From Nocardia flavorosea NBRC 108225 (GTDB lineage: Bacteria; Actinomycetota; Actinomycetes; Mycobacteriales; Mycobacteriaceae), in the NCBI RefSeq assembly GCF_001613385.1, contig NZ_BDCG01000021.1:1-64000 (forward strand): a DNA stretch of 64,000 bases, given 5' to 3'. A program made the translations under genes and the position numbers. The notes under the pieces are model-generated. The model worked only from the letters and a program-made list of their open reading frames with translations, made no database searches and was not told where the DNA came from. Below, one piece after another: positions 42,125 to 50,966 of the stretch; the stretch's first letter is position 1; each line of letters starts with the position of its first letter.

Positions 42125-42270
42125 GTGCCGGACAGCGAGTTACGCCAGCGGCGGCGCCTGTTCACGACCGCTCAGGCTGCCACTGCCGGTGTGGCTCGCA
42201 AGCAGGCCTTTCGGATGGTTGCCGCCGACGCGATCGAGCGCGTCACCCCACGGGGTTTGCCCGATGGCGG
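42125..42270 (+). pseudogene. AbiEi-type antitoxin N-terminal fragment
   Basis: From GTG 42125 the frame gives RRRLFTTAQAATAGVARKQ, then AADAIERVTPRG, the winged-helix start of AbiEi-family proteins (usual form FTxxQAxxAGVSxxxL...LERVxPGVY). Similarity ends near 42270 and the rest of the frame is the shadow of the WGR gene. It begins 11 bp from the IS5 relic. Confidence 0.5.
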
Positions 42271-42340
42271 GCGCGCCGGCCGAAGCGCTTGGAATCATAG
42301 GTTGTCCTGTGGCTCCAGTACGTCTTGGGCGGCACTGGAA

Positions 42341-43765
42341 TCAGTTCAATCGGCGGATATCACCCCGTACCCGATAGAACCCACCGCGAGCGGATTCGGC
42401 CAGCCCGTCCACCACATAGCGGATCCCGGCCTGCCTGATATCGCGGGGGAACTGCACGTTCCATTCCCGTTGAAAGCCGGGGGAGACGACGTGCACACGC
42501 AGCCGTCCGTCCACGTCGACGCATTCGACGACGACTCCGCCGGAACTGTCGGTGGCAACCTCCAAGGTGCTGCTGGGTACCACCGCGGCCATCGGGGGTG
42601 CCTTCACGGAAACTGTCTGTGGCAGTAGACCCTGTTCGGCGTCGTGGACGGCGGTCTCGCTCACATCGAGGCAGGCCAGGGTGCCGCTGGTGGTCACGAG
42701 GTACAGCCGCGCGTCGTGGTATTGCATCGAATAGGCCGAACCGCAGCCGGTACCGAGTTTCCACAGGCGTCGCCCGTCGGCATCGAAGCAGTACACGGAG
42801 GAGAAATTGTCACCGGCGAAGACGTACCGGCCGTCCGGTGAGGCCGCGCACGAGTACACCGCCGCATCGCATCGGAACGACCGATCGGACCGGCCGGCTT
42901 TGTCCACCATCCTGACCTGATTACGCGCGGTGCCCGCGTACACGGCGTCGGCTTCCTGCCAGCCGAAGAGCACGGGTCCGCCGGTGTCCCGGTGCCATCG
43001 GTGGTTACCGTCGGTCAGGTCGTACTTCGTGATCCCGGCCGAATGGCCGTGGTAGACGCCGTCGTCGTCGATTCGTACCATCCAGCCGGAATCGCCGTGG
43101 CTGCGACGGTTCCACAGCGACTCTTCCTCATGATCGATGACGGTGAGTCCACCCTCCACATCGGAGACACCGAGGATGCCGTCGTGGATATCGAGCCAGT
43201 AGATATCGACGTTCGCGGCGATATCGTAGGCCGCCCGGGGTACTTTGCCCGACAGGTCGTAGACGCGACCGTCGTCGCAGCCGGCATAGATCCAGAAGTC
43301 GTCGGCGACTATGCATTTCACGGAGTCCGGCAACCGGAATCGGCCGACCACTTCGCCGCCGGGTGTCAGCGTGAACACCTCCCCGTTCTCGTTGCCTACC
43401 CAGCAGCGTTCGCCGTCGACGAATATCCCGAAGGCCGCGGCACCGGAATCGAAGCTCCACAGCACGGGTGCGGTACGAGCGGTGGAGCGGCGGCTGGTGA
43501 TGGCGCGTCGCGTCACCGGGCGGGCCGACCGTGCACCCGGTACGGCCGGTGCGTAACCTTTCCGCTTCTTCTCGTTGATCTTCTTCTGCGCCGCCGCGTG
43601 CGCTTTCTGTGCGTCGGCGAAAGAACTGGCCTTGCTCTGGCCTTGCTCTCCGATACGTCCGTACCGGATGGTGACCCGGGTGCCGTCCACGACGACCTCG
43701 TAGAATTTATGCGCCGATCCTCCCTCTTCCGACAGCTCGAGGTAGGTCGTGGTTGCCGCAGTCAT
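42341..43765 (-). CDS. WGR-domain protein with PQQ/WD40-like beta-propeller
   Basis: 474 aa. Residues ~5-75 form a WGR domain (YLELSEEGGSAHKFYEV, TRVTIRYGRIGEQGQ, then a lysine-rich KKINEKKRKGY tail). After an Arg/Ala-rich linker, the rest is a repeat-built propeller with blades such as CWVGNENGEVFTL, IYAGCDDGRVYDL and YVFAGDNFSSVYCFDADG. WGR domains are known from PARP proteins and some bacterial regulators, where they contact nucleic acid or partner proteins. This pairing with a propeller suggests a scaffold. ATG 43765 is used; the longer upstream frame is noise. Confidence 0.85.
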   Translation of the reverse strand: MTAATTTYLELSEEGGSAHKFYEVVVDGTRVTIRYGRIGEQGQSKASSFADAQKAHAAAQKKINEKKRKGYAPAVPGARSARPVTRRAITSRRSTARTAPVLWSFDSGAAAFGIFVDGERCWVGNENGEVFTLTPGGEVVGRFRLPDSVKCIVADDFWIYAGCDDGRVYDLSGKVPRAAYDIAANVDIYWLDIHDGILGVSDVEGGLTVIDHEEESLWNRRSHGDSGWMVRIDDDGVYHGHSAGITKYDLTDGNHRWHRDTGGPVLFGWQEADAVYAGTARNQVRMVDKAGRSDRSFRCDAAVYSCAASPDGRYVFAGDNFSSVYCFDADGRRLWKLGTGCGSAYSMQYHDARLYLVTTSGTLACLDVSETAVHDAEQGLLPQTVSVKAPPMAAVVPSSTLEVATDSSGGVVVECVDVDGRLRVHVVSPGFQREWNVQFPRDIRQAGIRYVVDGLAESARGGFYRVRGDIRRLN

Positions 43766-43934
43766 ACTTTTCCCGCTCTTCGTTGTTGCGTTTCGAACGA
43801 AAGTTAGCAACGGGCACCGACATACGCCGCCTCTGACATCGCGGCCGGCCGGCGGATCGCGGCCGCGGAGGATCGGAACCCGCGCTACGGGCCCAGGCCC
43901 GCAGTATCGGGTGGAACTGGAACCTCGGGGCCCG

Positions 43935-43956
43935 ATGTCCACCGATCGGTGGACAT
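43935..43956. promoter_or_regulatory. 22-bp perfect palindrome upstream of the MMPL/two-component operon
   Basis: Half-site ATGTCCACCGA followed directly by TCGGTGGACAT. It lies 57 bp before the MMPL start, in the gap shared with the divergent WGR gene. A dimeric repressor or the LuxR-type response regulator encoded downstream could bind here. Confidence 0.65.
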
Positions 43957-44012
43957 GAGGTTCGACCGGTCGATGCTGTCCGAGAGGAGAGAGTGGACAG
44001 CAGTATTCGAGT

Positions 44013-46157
44013 ATGCGAAATTGCCTGGTGGCCACGGCTGGTTGGAGTGCACGGCGTCCGTGGCTCGCCATGATCGGATGGTTTGTCTTCGTGGCCGTAT
44101 GCCTCGGGGCGGGGGCTGTCATCGGTGGGAAGCCTGCCGCTACGGAGGATTTCCGGATCGGAGAAGCGGGGCGGGGCGAGGCAATGGCTGCCTCAGGGGG
44201 ACTGCAGCAGAGAGCAGTGGAGCGCGTGCTCATTACCTCCGGCGGTTCCCGGATGGGCCCTGCGGCCGATGATGTCGCGCGAGAGGTCGCCGACCGGATG
44301 CTGAGGCTGCCGGAGGTCGAATCCGTGGCAGCACCGGTGTATTCATCGACGAACACGGCGCTGCGGATCGATGTGATCATGGTCGGGGCCGAGCTCGACG
44401 GGAAGAAGCATGTCGGTGCACTGCGGGCGCAGACCGAGCAGGTGCAGCGGGTTCATCCCGAATTCTTGATCGAGCAGACCGGTGGGCCGTCGATCAGTAG
44501 CGGTGTCGACGAGTTGCGGGGGCGGGACCTGACCCGTACGGAGTTGATCGCACTACCGGTTACGCTGATCACCCTGCTGTTCGTTTTCCGGTCGGTGGCG
44601 ATGGCTCTGGTGCCGGTGTTGCTGGCAGTGTCGTCGATCGGCGCCGCGATCGGTTTGTCGATGCTCGCCTCGCATCTGTTTCCGGACAACGGCGTCGGTA
44701 CCAACATCATCTTGCTGCTCGGGCTGGCTGTCGGCGTCGACTACACACTGTTCTATTCGAAGCGTGCGCGGGAGGAACGCGCTCGCTTCGGTGGAGTGCT
44801 GGGCACACAGACCCTGGTGGAACTGGCTGCGGCGACCTCGGGCCGGGCCGTGGTGGTGTCCGGACTTGCCGTCGCGGTCTCCACCGCAACCTTGTATCTC
44901 GCCGATGACGTCATCTTTTCCTCCATAGCGACCGCCGCGATCCTGGTGACCCTGGTCGCAGTGGTCAGCTCGCTCACCGCGCTGCCGGCACTGCTCGCGG
45001 TCCTCACCCGCCGAGCCGTACATGCCGGCCCGGCCCGGCGCGAGCAAACGAGCGGCGGGCGATTCACCAGGTACATCCTCGGCAGGATCGCCGCTGAACC
45101 GGCGGTCGGACTCGCTGTTTCGGTGCTGGTGATGCTTGCGCTCACGGTGCCGGCGCTGGGCCTGGAACTCACCGATATGGGGCGAGAGACCCATCCGCGC
45201 ACTATTCCGGCCATGCAGACCTTCGACCGGATGAATGCCGCTTTCCCGGAACTGAAGTCGATGCATCAGGTGGTCGTGACGGCGGAGCCGGACCGGGTGC
45301 ATCACGTCGGGGGCGCATTGCGTGCACTGGCTTTGCGGGCCGCAGCCGACCCGGCGTTGACTGCCCCTCGGGAATTACGCACCTCGGCCGACGGTCGCGT
45401 CAGCCTGCTGGAACTGCCCGTGCGGCATTACGTCAGCGAAAAGGCGGCCGGGGCTTCACTGGAAAGAATCCGTGCGAACTACATACCGGCCACGATCGGC
45501 AAGTTGTCCGATATCGACTTCGCGGTGACCGGGGACGTAGCCCGCTATGCGGACTATCCGGCTCATCAGAAGCAGAAACTGCCGCTGATCGTCGGGGCGC
45601 TGCTGCTCGTGACCGTCGTTCTGACTGCCGCGGCATTCCGCTCGCTCATGCTCGGCCTGATCGGTGTGGTGCTGAACCTGCTGTCGGTGGGTGCCTCGCT
45701 GGGCCTGGTGACCTTGGTCTTTCAACACACCTGGGCCGAGGGGCTGCTCGATTTCGACTCGACCGGCACGGTCGGCTCCCGGGTCCCGTTGCTGCTGCTG
45801 GTGATCCTGTTCGGTCTGTCGATGGACTATCAGGTCTTCGTGCTGAGCCGGATCAAGGAAGCCGTCGACAGGGGGGTGGGCTCCCGGCAAGCCGTGCTCG
45901 AGGGGGTCGGCGGTTCGGCGGGGGTGGTGACCAGCGCCGCGTTCGTCATGGTGACCGTGTTCGCCAGTTTCGTTCCGCTGCACATCATGGAAATGAAGCA
46001 GATGGGTTTCGCACTCGCTGTCGCCGTCATGCTCGACGCGTTCGTCATCAGGATCGTAATCCTGCCCGCTCTGCTTCTGCTACTGGGCGATCGAACATGG
46101 TGGCCCGCTCGCCCGGCCGGCACCCCGGGCCGCCGCGTGCCGACGAAAGTAGGCTGA
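44013..46157 (+). CDS. MMPL-family RND transporter
   Basis: 714 aa. Two matching halves, each one helix, a periplasmic loop, then five or six helices. Family features include GLAVGVDYTLFYSKRAREE and GLSMDYQVFVLSRIKE, the paired proton-relay helices with Asp-Tyr, and a GGxxKxxT-free N-terminus. Such proteins move lipids, drugs or siderophores across the inner membrane. Its stop is 6 nt before the sensor kinase start, so it is probably co-transcribed with, and perhaps controlled by, the two-component system. Confidence 0.92.
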   Translation: MRNCLVATAGWSARRPWLAMIGWFVFVAVCLGAGAVIGGKPAATEDFRIGEAGRGEAMAASGGLQQRAVERVLITSGGSRMGPAADDVAREVADRMLRLPEVESVAAPVYSSTNTALRIDVIMVGAELDGKKHVGALRAQTEQVQRVHPEFLIEQTGGPSISSGVDELRGRDLTRTELIALPVTLITLLFVFRSVAMALVPVLLAVSSIGAAIGLSMLASHLFPDNGVGTNIILLLGLAVGVDYTLFYSKRAREERARFGGVLGTQTLVELAAATSGRAVVVSGLAVAVSTATLYLADDVIFSSIATAAILVTLVAVVSSLTALPALLAVLTRRAVHAGPARREQTSGGRFTRYILGRIAAEPAVGLAVSVLVMLALTVPALGLELTDMGRETHPRTIPAMQTFDRMNAAFPELKSMHQVVVTAEPDRVHHVGGALRALALRAAADPALTAPRELRTSADGRVSLLELPVRHYVSEKAAGASLERIRANYIPATIGKLSDIDFAVTGDVARYADYPAHQKQKLPLIVGALLLVTVVLTAAAFRSLMLGLIGVVLNLLSVGASLGLVTLVFQHTWAEGLLDFDSTGTVGSRVPLLLLVILFGLSMDYQVFVLSRIKEAVDRGVGSRQAVLEGVGGSAGVVTSAAFVMVTVFASFVPLHIMEMKQMGFALAVAVMLDAFVIRIVILPALLLLLGDRTWWPARPAGTPGRRVPTKVG

Positions 46158-46162
46158 CCGAA

Positions 46163-47335
46163 ATGGACCAGCAGTCGCGGACCGGCGATCGGTTCCGGAT
46201 ACGGATAGTGCGGCGGTGGTACCACGGCTGCTGGGTCTTGATGGGCTTGTGCCCGCCGGTGATAGCGGTGCACGACAGAATGGACGCCACAAAGTACACG
46301 ACGTGGGCGCTGGTAGCGGCCCTCGCCTTCACCTATCTCGCCCTGAGATTGTTTCCCGGCAATCCCGTGGTGCGGCCGGGTCGTTTCCTCGGGGTGTTGG
46401 TGCTGGTACTCGGCGGGACGGCAATCCTGCTCGACGGCGGCGCTGCGTTCTTCATCGTGTCACTGCCCATGTTCTGGATCTACGCGGCTACCCAGCGCCA
46501 GGCGATCGGTTTCATCGCCGCCGCCGCTACGGCCACTCTGATCGGGAATTTCACCGGTTCGCCCTTTTCTCCGGGCAATGTGGTTTTCACCCTGATCGGC
46601 CTCGCCGGCGGTATCCTGCTCGGGCTGTGGATGGACAGGGTGCTGGAGCACGGGGAACAACGGGCCCGGGTGCTCGGCGCCGAACTGGAACGTACGCAAT
46701 CGGAGTTGGCGGTGGCGCACCAGCGGCAGGGTGCGGCCGAGGAACGTGAACGGCTCGCGCGCGAGATTCACGATACGCTCGCCCAGGGCTTCGCCTCCAT
46801 CGTCGTCCTGGCCGAGGCGGCGCGTGCAGGTCTCGAGACCGATCCGGAGGCGAGCGCCGGACAGCTTGTATCCATCGAGCGCACCGCCCGCGAAAATCTC
46901 GCGGAAGCACGCATACTCGTCGGGGCTCCTGCGGCGGGCGACAGTAGGCCCGGCGGTCTCGCGCCCGCACTGCGGCGCATCCTCGACCGGTTCGTCGAGG
47001 ACACCGGGCTGACCGTGGACGCGGAGTTGCTTGATATCGACTGCGATCAGCGCACCACAATCGCACTGGTGCGCTGTACCCAGGAATCGCTGGCCAATGT
47101 TCGCAAGCACGCTGGGGCGGCTACGGTCGGGGTCGTTCTGGCCGGCGGCCCGGCTGGGGTAGAGCTCGAAATCACCGATGACGGGGCAGGGTTCAGTCCC
47201 GTTGCGGCCCGTGGCTTCGGTCTGAACGGTATGCGCGCCCGGCTCGCCGAACTCGGCGGCGCGCTCACCGTTACCAGTTCGCCCGGCGAAGGCACCCGCA
47301 TCTTCGCCGTACTGCCCACCCGAGTTCGGACGTGA
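46163..47335 (+). CDS. Sensor histidine kinase, NarL/DesK type (HisKA_3)
   Basis: 390 aa. Five or six N-terminal transmembrane helices are followed by the phospho-acceptor helix ERERLAREIHDTLAQG (His is the phosphorylation site) and a HATPase domain with NVRKHAGA, DDGAGFSP and GFGLNGMRARL. ATG 46163 follows the MMPL stop by 5 nt; earlier in-frame codons overlap MMPL. It is paired with the adjacent response regulator. The signal is unknown; DesK-like layouts often sense membrane state. Confidence 0.93.
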   Translation: MDQQSRTGDRFRIRIVRRWYHGCWVLMGLCPPVIAVHDRMDATKYTTWALVAALAFTYLALRLFPGNPVVRPGRFLGVLVLVLGGTAILLDGGAAFFIVSLPMFWIYAATQRQAIGFIAAAATATLIGNFTGSPFSPGNVVFTLIGLAGGILLGLWMDRVLEHGEQRARVLGAELERTQSELAVAHQRQGAAEERERLAREIHDTLAQGFASIVVLAEAARAGLETDPEASAGQLVSIERTARENLAEARILVGAPAAGDSRPGGLAPALRRILDRFVEDTGLTVDAELLDIDCDQRTTIALVRCTQESLANVRKHAGAATVGVVLAGGPAGVELEITDDGAGFSPVAARGFGLNGMRARLAELGGALTVTSSPGEGTRIFAVLPTRVRT

Positions 47336-47336
47336 T

Positions 47337-47987
47337 ATGGCAGAACCTCTCCGTCTGATCCTCGCTGACGACCACGTCGTCATGCGTGCCGGTCTCACGG
47401 CACTGCTGGCCGCCGAAACGGGTATCGATATCGTCGGCGAAGCGGCGGACGGAAGCATGGCGGTCGAACTGGCCGAACGACTGAAACCCGATGTGGCCTT
47501 GCTCGACCTGCGCATGCCGGTCATGGACGGTGTAGCCGCCACCCGGGAGATCACCGGCCGCACTACAACGCGCGTTCTCATCTTGACCACCTACGACACC
47601 GACTCCGATATCGAACGCGCCATCGAAGCCGGCGCCATCGGCTATCTCCTCAAGGACACCACCCGTGCCCAACTCGTCGAGGCCATCCACGCCGCCGCTC
47701 GGGGCCGCACTGTTCTGGCTCCTCGAGTCGCGGATCTACTTCTCGCCCGGTTGCGCCGTCCGGAGCCGATTCTGTTGACCGCTCGTGAAACCGAGGTGCT
47801 GCGAGCTGTGGCGGGTGGGCTCTCGAACCCCGAAGTCGGCCGGCTGCTGAGTATTGCGGAAGCCACCGTCAAGACTCACCTGCTGCGCATCTTCGCCAAA
47901 CTCGACGTCAGCGATCGCACCCATGCCGTCGTCGTCGCCATGGACCGTGGTCTGCTGCCGCGGTCCGGGCCGGATGATCCGCGGTAG
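47337..47987 (+). CDS. NarL/FixJ-family response regulator (LuxR HTH)
   Basis: 216 aa. Receiver domain with acidic pair ADDH, phospho-Asp in VALLDLRMPVMDG, switch Thr in ILTTYD and Lys in YLLKDT. The LuxR helix-turn-helix is at the C-terminus (LTARETEVLRAVAGGLSNPEVGRLLSIAEATVKTHLLRI). The ATG lies one base after the kinase stop. The likely output is the MMPL operon itself through the palindrome at 43935, which is inference. Confidence 0.94.
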   Translation: MAEPLRLILADDHVVMRAGLTALLAAETGIDIVGEAADGSMAVELAERLKPDVALLDLRMPVMDGVAATREITGRTTTRVLILTTYDTDSDIERAIEAGAIGYLLKDTTRAQLVEAIHAAARGRTVLAPRVADLLLARLRRPEPILLTARETEVLRAVAGGLSNPEVGRLLSIAEATVKTHLLRIFAKLDVSDRTHAVVVAMDRGLLPRSGPDDPR

Positions 47988-48035
47988 GGCCGGCACCGCC
48001 ACGCATGCGGTTTCCGACTGTCGATCCCGTGCCGG

Positions 48036-48443
48036 TCACGTGCGGAGTTTGGCGACGAGTTCGCTGGATCGGGGATCGGCGGCGGCCTCGTCCAGCGCCC
48101 CGGCAAGAGCGTCTCGGTAGGTCGGCTCGGCCTTCGCCTGTAGGGTACGTCCCTCCTCGGTGATCACCGTGTACACACCGCGGCGGTCTTTGGGGCAATG
48201 GTCGCGGAGGGTGAGGCCGCCTGCTTCCAGGCGGACGACCAGACGACTGACCGAGCTCTGGTTGAGACCGATCAGCTCGGCCAGCTCCTGCATGCGTAGT
48301 TCGCCGTCGTCGGCGCGGGCGAGCCGGCACAGGGCCTGATACTCCGACAGGCCGATGCCATGGCGCCGTTGCATCTCCTTGGCCAGTTGCTGAGTCACCG
48401 TGCTGTGCAGTGTCATGACCTGGTCCCAGATCGTTTCGTCCAT
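48036..48443 (-). CDS. MarR-family regulator
   Basis: 135 aa. Winged helix: LSEYQALCRLARADDGELRMQELAELIGLNQSSVSRLVVRLE, then the wing DHCPKDRRGVYTVITEEG. It is divergent from a RidA-like gene and an ene-reductase gene with dyad sequences in the 103-bp gap, so it likely represses both itself and them. MarR proteins with an OYE target commonly respond to electrophiles. Confidence 0.92.
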   Translation of the reverse strand: MDETIWDQVMTLHSTVTQQLAKEMQRRHGIGLSEYQALCRLARADDGELRMQELAELIGLNQSSVSRLVVRLEAGGLTLRDHCPKDRRGVYTVITEEGRTLQAKAEPTYRDALAGALDEAAADPRSSELVAKLRT

Positions 48444-48473
48444 GTGTGCGCACCTTCCGTGTTGACATCAGAA

Positions 48474-48526
48474 TACATGTAGTGACAACATCTGCATGTA
48501 CACGCAAATATTGCAGGTGCATGCAA
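48474..48526. promoter_or_regulatory. MarR operator region
   Basis: Two dyads lie in the divergent gap: TACATG ... CATGTA (48474-48500, 15-nt spacer) and TTGCA-GGTGCA-TGCAA (48511-48526). The TGCATG motif recurs. TTGACA at 48462 may be a -35 element. Confidence 0.5.
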
Positions 48527-48546
48527 CTGTGGAGAGGTGAACCGCT

Positions 48547-48942
48547 ATGACCACGCAGCGCATCGAGAAGATCGCCACCACGCCCGACTGGTATGAGCCG
48601 TACAAGATCTCGCAGGCCATCAAGGCCAACGGCCTGATCTTCGTGTCCGGACAGGCAGGTATCGACGAGCAGGGGCGCACCGTCTCCGATGACTTCTTGA
48701 CGCAGGGACGTCAGGCCTTCGCCAATATCGAGCGTGTCCTCGCGGAGGCCGGGGCCGATTTCGGGGATGTGGTGAAAGTCGGGATCTTCGTCACCGATAT
48801 GGCCGCCGACCTGGACAAGGTCATCGCGCTGCGCGGCGAGTTCCTCAGCCGGCCCTATCCCGCCGACACTCTGCTCGAGGTGTCTTCCCTGGCGCAGCCC
48901 GACTGGCAGATCGAAGTAGAAGTCACCGCACTCGCCCGCTGA
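48547..48942 (+). CDS. RidA-family (YjgF/UK114) reactive intermediate deaminase
   Basis: 131 aa. Family blocks SQAIKANGLIFVSGQAGID, ANIERVLAEAGADFGDVVKVGIFVTDM and a C-terminal RPYPADTLLEVSSLAQPDWQIEVEV are present, where RidA proteins usually have an Arg in the RpA-ttv segment. RidA proteins hydrolyse enamine/imine intermediates. It is followed 31 bp later by an ene-reductase gene, likely the same transcript, under the divergent MarR. Confidence 0.9.
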   Translation: MTTQRIEKIATTPDWYEPYKISQAIKANGLIFVSGQAGIDEQGRTVSDDFLTQGRQAFANIERVLAEAGADFGDVVKVGIFVTDMAADLDKVIALRGEFLSRPYPADTLLEVSSLAQPDWQIEVEVTALAR

Positions 48943-48973
48943 ACCCCGATCCACACCATCGGAAGGAAAGACC

Positions 48974-50062
48974 ATGTCCGACAGCCCTTTGCTACGTCCC
49001 TACCGGAACGGTGCGCTCGACCTACCGAACCGCATCGTTATGGCTCCCATGACCAGGGGGCGTGCGGACGATTCCAGTGGTGTGGTCAACCCGCTGACCA
49101 AGGACTACTACGCACAGCGCGCGAGCGCCGGCCTGATCGTCACCGAGGGCATCTACGCCAACGTCCTCGGCAAAGGCGGTCCCGGAATCCCCGGCCTCGT
49201 CGATAACGCGCAGGTGGCGGCCTGGCGTGAGGTGACCGATGCGGTGCACGCCGCCGGTGGGCGTATCTTCGCCCAACTGTGGCACGTCGGCAGAATGACC
49301 CACCCACTGACACTCCCGGGTGGGGCGACTCCGCTGGCGCCTTCTGCCGAACGGATAATCCGCGCGAAGATCTTCACCTCCCAGGGGCTGGTGGACCATG
49401 TGATGCCGCGCGCGATGACCACCGCCGAAATCGACGCCACAATCGAGGATTTCGCCATCGAGGCACGCAACGCCATCGCCGCCGGATTCGACGGCGTCGA
49501 GGTCCACGGCGCGAACGGCTACTTGATCCAGCAGTTCCTGGCCGAGAACACCAACCAGCGGACCGATCGCTACGGCGGCTCACTCAACAACCGGCTCCGG
49601 CTGGCCGTCGATATCGTGACCGCCGTCGCGGCCGAAGTCGGCGCACATCGAGTCGGTCTGCGCATCTCGCCGGACAACCCGGAAAACGAGATCGCGGAAC
49701 AGGATCCACAAGGCACCTATCGAGCCCTGCTCCGCACCCTCGATCCACTCGGCCTCGCCTACCTCCACGTGGTCGAGCGCGGCGAATACGCTGCTCTCGC
49801 CGATCTACGACCACGCTGGTCGAGCACACTCGTCGCCAACTTCAACGGCTCGAGCCCGACCACCCGCGACGCAGGCGAAAAAGTACTGGACACCGGACTG
49901 GCCGACCTCTTCTCCTTCGGGCGAGCATTCATTGCCAACCCCGACCTTCCCGCCCGATTCGCCTCCGGAGCCCCTGTCAGCGAATACATACGCGACCTTG
50001 TCTACGGCGGCGGCGCGGAAGGCTATACCGACTACCCCGCGCTACAGGCCACGCAGGTATGA
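48974..50062 (+). CDS. Alkene reductase, old yellow enzyme family (NemA-like)
   Basis: 362 aa FMN TIM barrel. Family landmarks: NRIVMAPMTRGRA, AQLWHVGRMTHP, FDGVEVHGANGYLIQQFL, then RTDRYGGSLNNR and FGRAFIANPDLP. The catalytic pair is His-Gly-Ala-Asn rather than His-His, as in many OYE class I enzymes. It reduces activated C=C bonds of enones and nitro compounds with NAD(P)H. It sits in the MarR-controlled pair with RidA. Confidence 0.95.
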   Translation: MSDSPLLRPYRNGALDLPNRIVMAPMTRGRADDSSGVVNPLTKDYYAQRASAGLIVTEGIYANVLGKGGPGIPGLVDNAQVAAWREVTDAVHAAGGRIFAQLWHVGRMTHPLTLPGGATPLAPSAERIIRAKIFTSQGLVDHVMPRAMTTAEIDATIEDFAIEARNAIAAGFDGVEVHGANGYLIQQFLAENTNQRTDRYGGSLNNRLRLAVDIVTAVAAEVGAHRVGLRISPDNPENEIAEQDPQGTYRALLRTLDPLGLAYLHVVERGEYAALADLRPRWSSTLVANFNGSSPTTRDAGEKVLDTGLADLFSFGRAFIANPDLPARFASGAPVSEYIRDLVYGGGAEGYTDYPALQATQV

Positions 50063-50213
50063 GCCGCCGGCCCGGCTCGCAGGTAGTGATGGCAGAACCT
50101 GTGAGCCGGCCCTTCGGCCACCTGACGCCGGGACAGTCGTGGACTCACCAGCGCCGGCCGGGCCTCCCGAGCGACCACACTGCGGAATATCGTGTCGGTG
50201 TGCCCGTCGGCCC

Positions 50214-50966
50214 TCAGAGCCGGAGATGGGATGCTCCGTTCATATCGAGGATGGCTCCGGCGGCCCACGCGGCTTCGGGCGATGCCAGATAGACGACCGC
50301 GGACGCGATTTCCTCCGGTTGTGCCACCCTGCCGAAGGGGCTCTGCGCGCGGATGCCGGCCCCTTCGGGGCCGTGCAGTCGTTGCGCCACCCGTTCGGTC
50401 TCCACGAATCCCGGGGCTACGGCACCGACCACGATGTCATGGGGTGCCAGCGCGACGGCCAGGGACTGACTCATCGCCAGCAGGGCCGCTTTACTGGCAC
50501 CGTAGGCAGGGTGGTCCGGTTCACCGCGGAACGCGCCTCGCGAACCTATGTTCACGATATGCCCGCCCCGGCCTGCCGCCATCATCGCCTGGGCGGCGCA
50601 GTAGCAGACGTTCGACGCGGCGACGAGGTTGACGTTCAGGGTCTCGGTCCAGGCGCGTTGCCATTCGGTGTAGGTCACCGTTGCCGGGGGATGCGGTGTC
50701 ATCACCGCCGCATTGTTGACGACGACGTCGAGCCCGTTGTGGAGTCCGGCGGCCCGCTCGACCACGGTTCGTACGGTCTCGGGATCGGTCAGCGAACCGT
50801 GCACGAGCAGGTGGCCGCTGCCGTCGAGTGACCGGAGGGTGGCCTCCGCGTCGTCCCTGCGGTTCGCGTAGTGGACCACGACGTTGTCTCCGCGGGCGGC
50901 GAAGGCTCGGCTTACAGCCCGCCCGATTCCCCGCGATGCGCCCGTGACGAGGACGGTTCGGCTCAT
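50214..50966 (-). CDS. Short-chain dehydrogenase/reductase
   Basis: 250 aa. TGASRGIG near residue 8 binds NAD(P); NNAAVMT, the catalytic Ser region and YGASK follow. ATG 50966 overlaps the AspA stop (ATGA); upstream in-frame sequence is the shadow of aspA. It is last gene of the minus-strand catabolic operon. The substrate is unknown; FabG-like enzymes of this size reduce 3-oxoacyl or small keto compounds. Confidence 0.92.
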   Translation of the reverse strand: MSRTVLVTGASRGIGRAVSRAFAARGDNVVVHYANRRDDAEATLRSLDGSGHLLVHGSLTDPETVRTVVERAAGLHNGLDVVVNNAAVMTPHPPATVTYTEWQRAWTETLNVNLVAASNVCYCAAQAMMAAGRGGHIVNIGSRGAFRGEPDHPAYGASKAALLAMSQSLAVALAPHDIVVGAVAPGFVETERVAQRLHGPEGAGIRAQSPFGRVAQPEEIASAVVYLASPEAAWAAGAILDMNGASHLRL

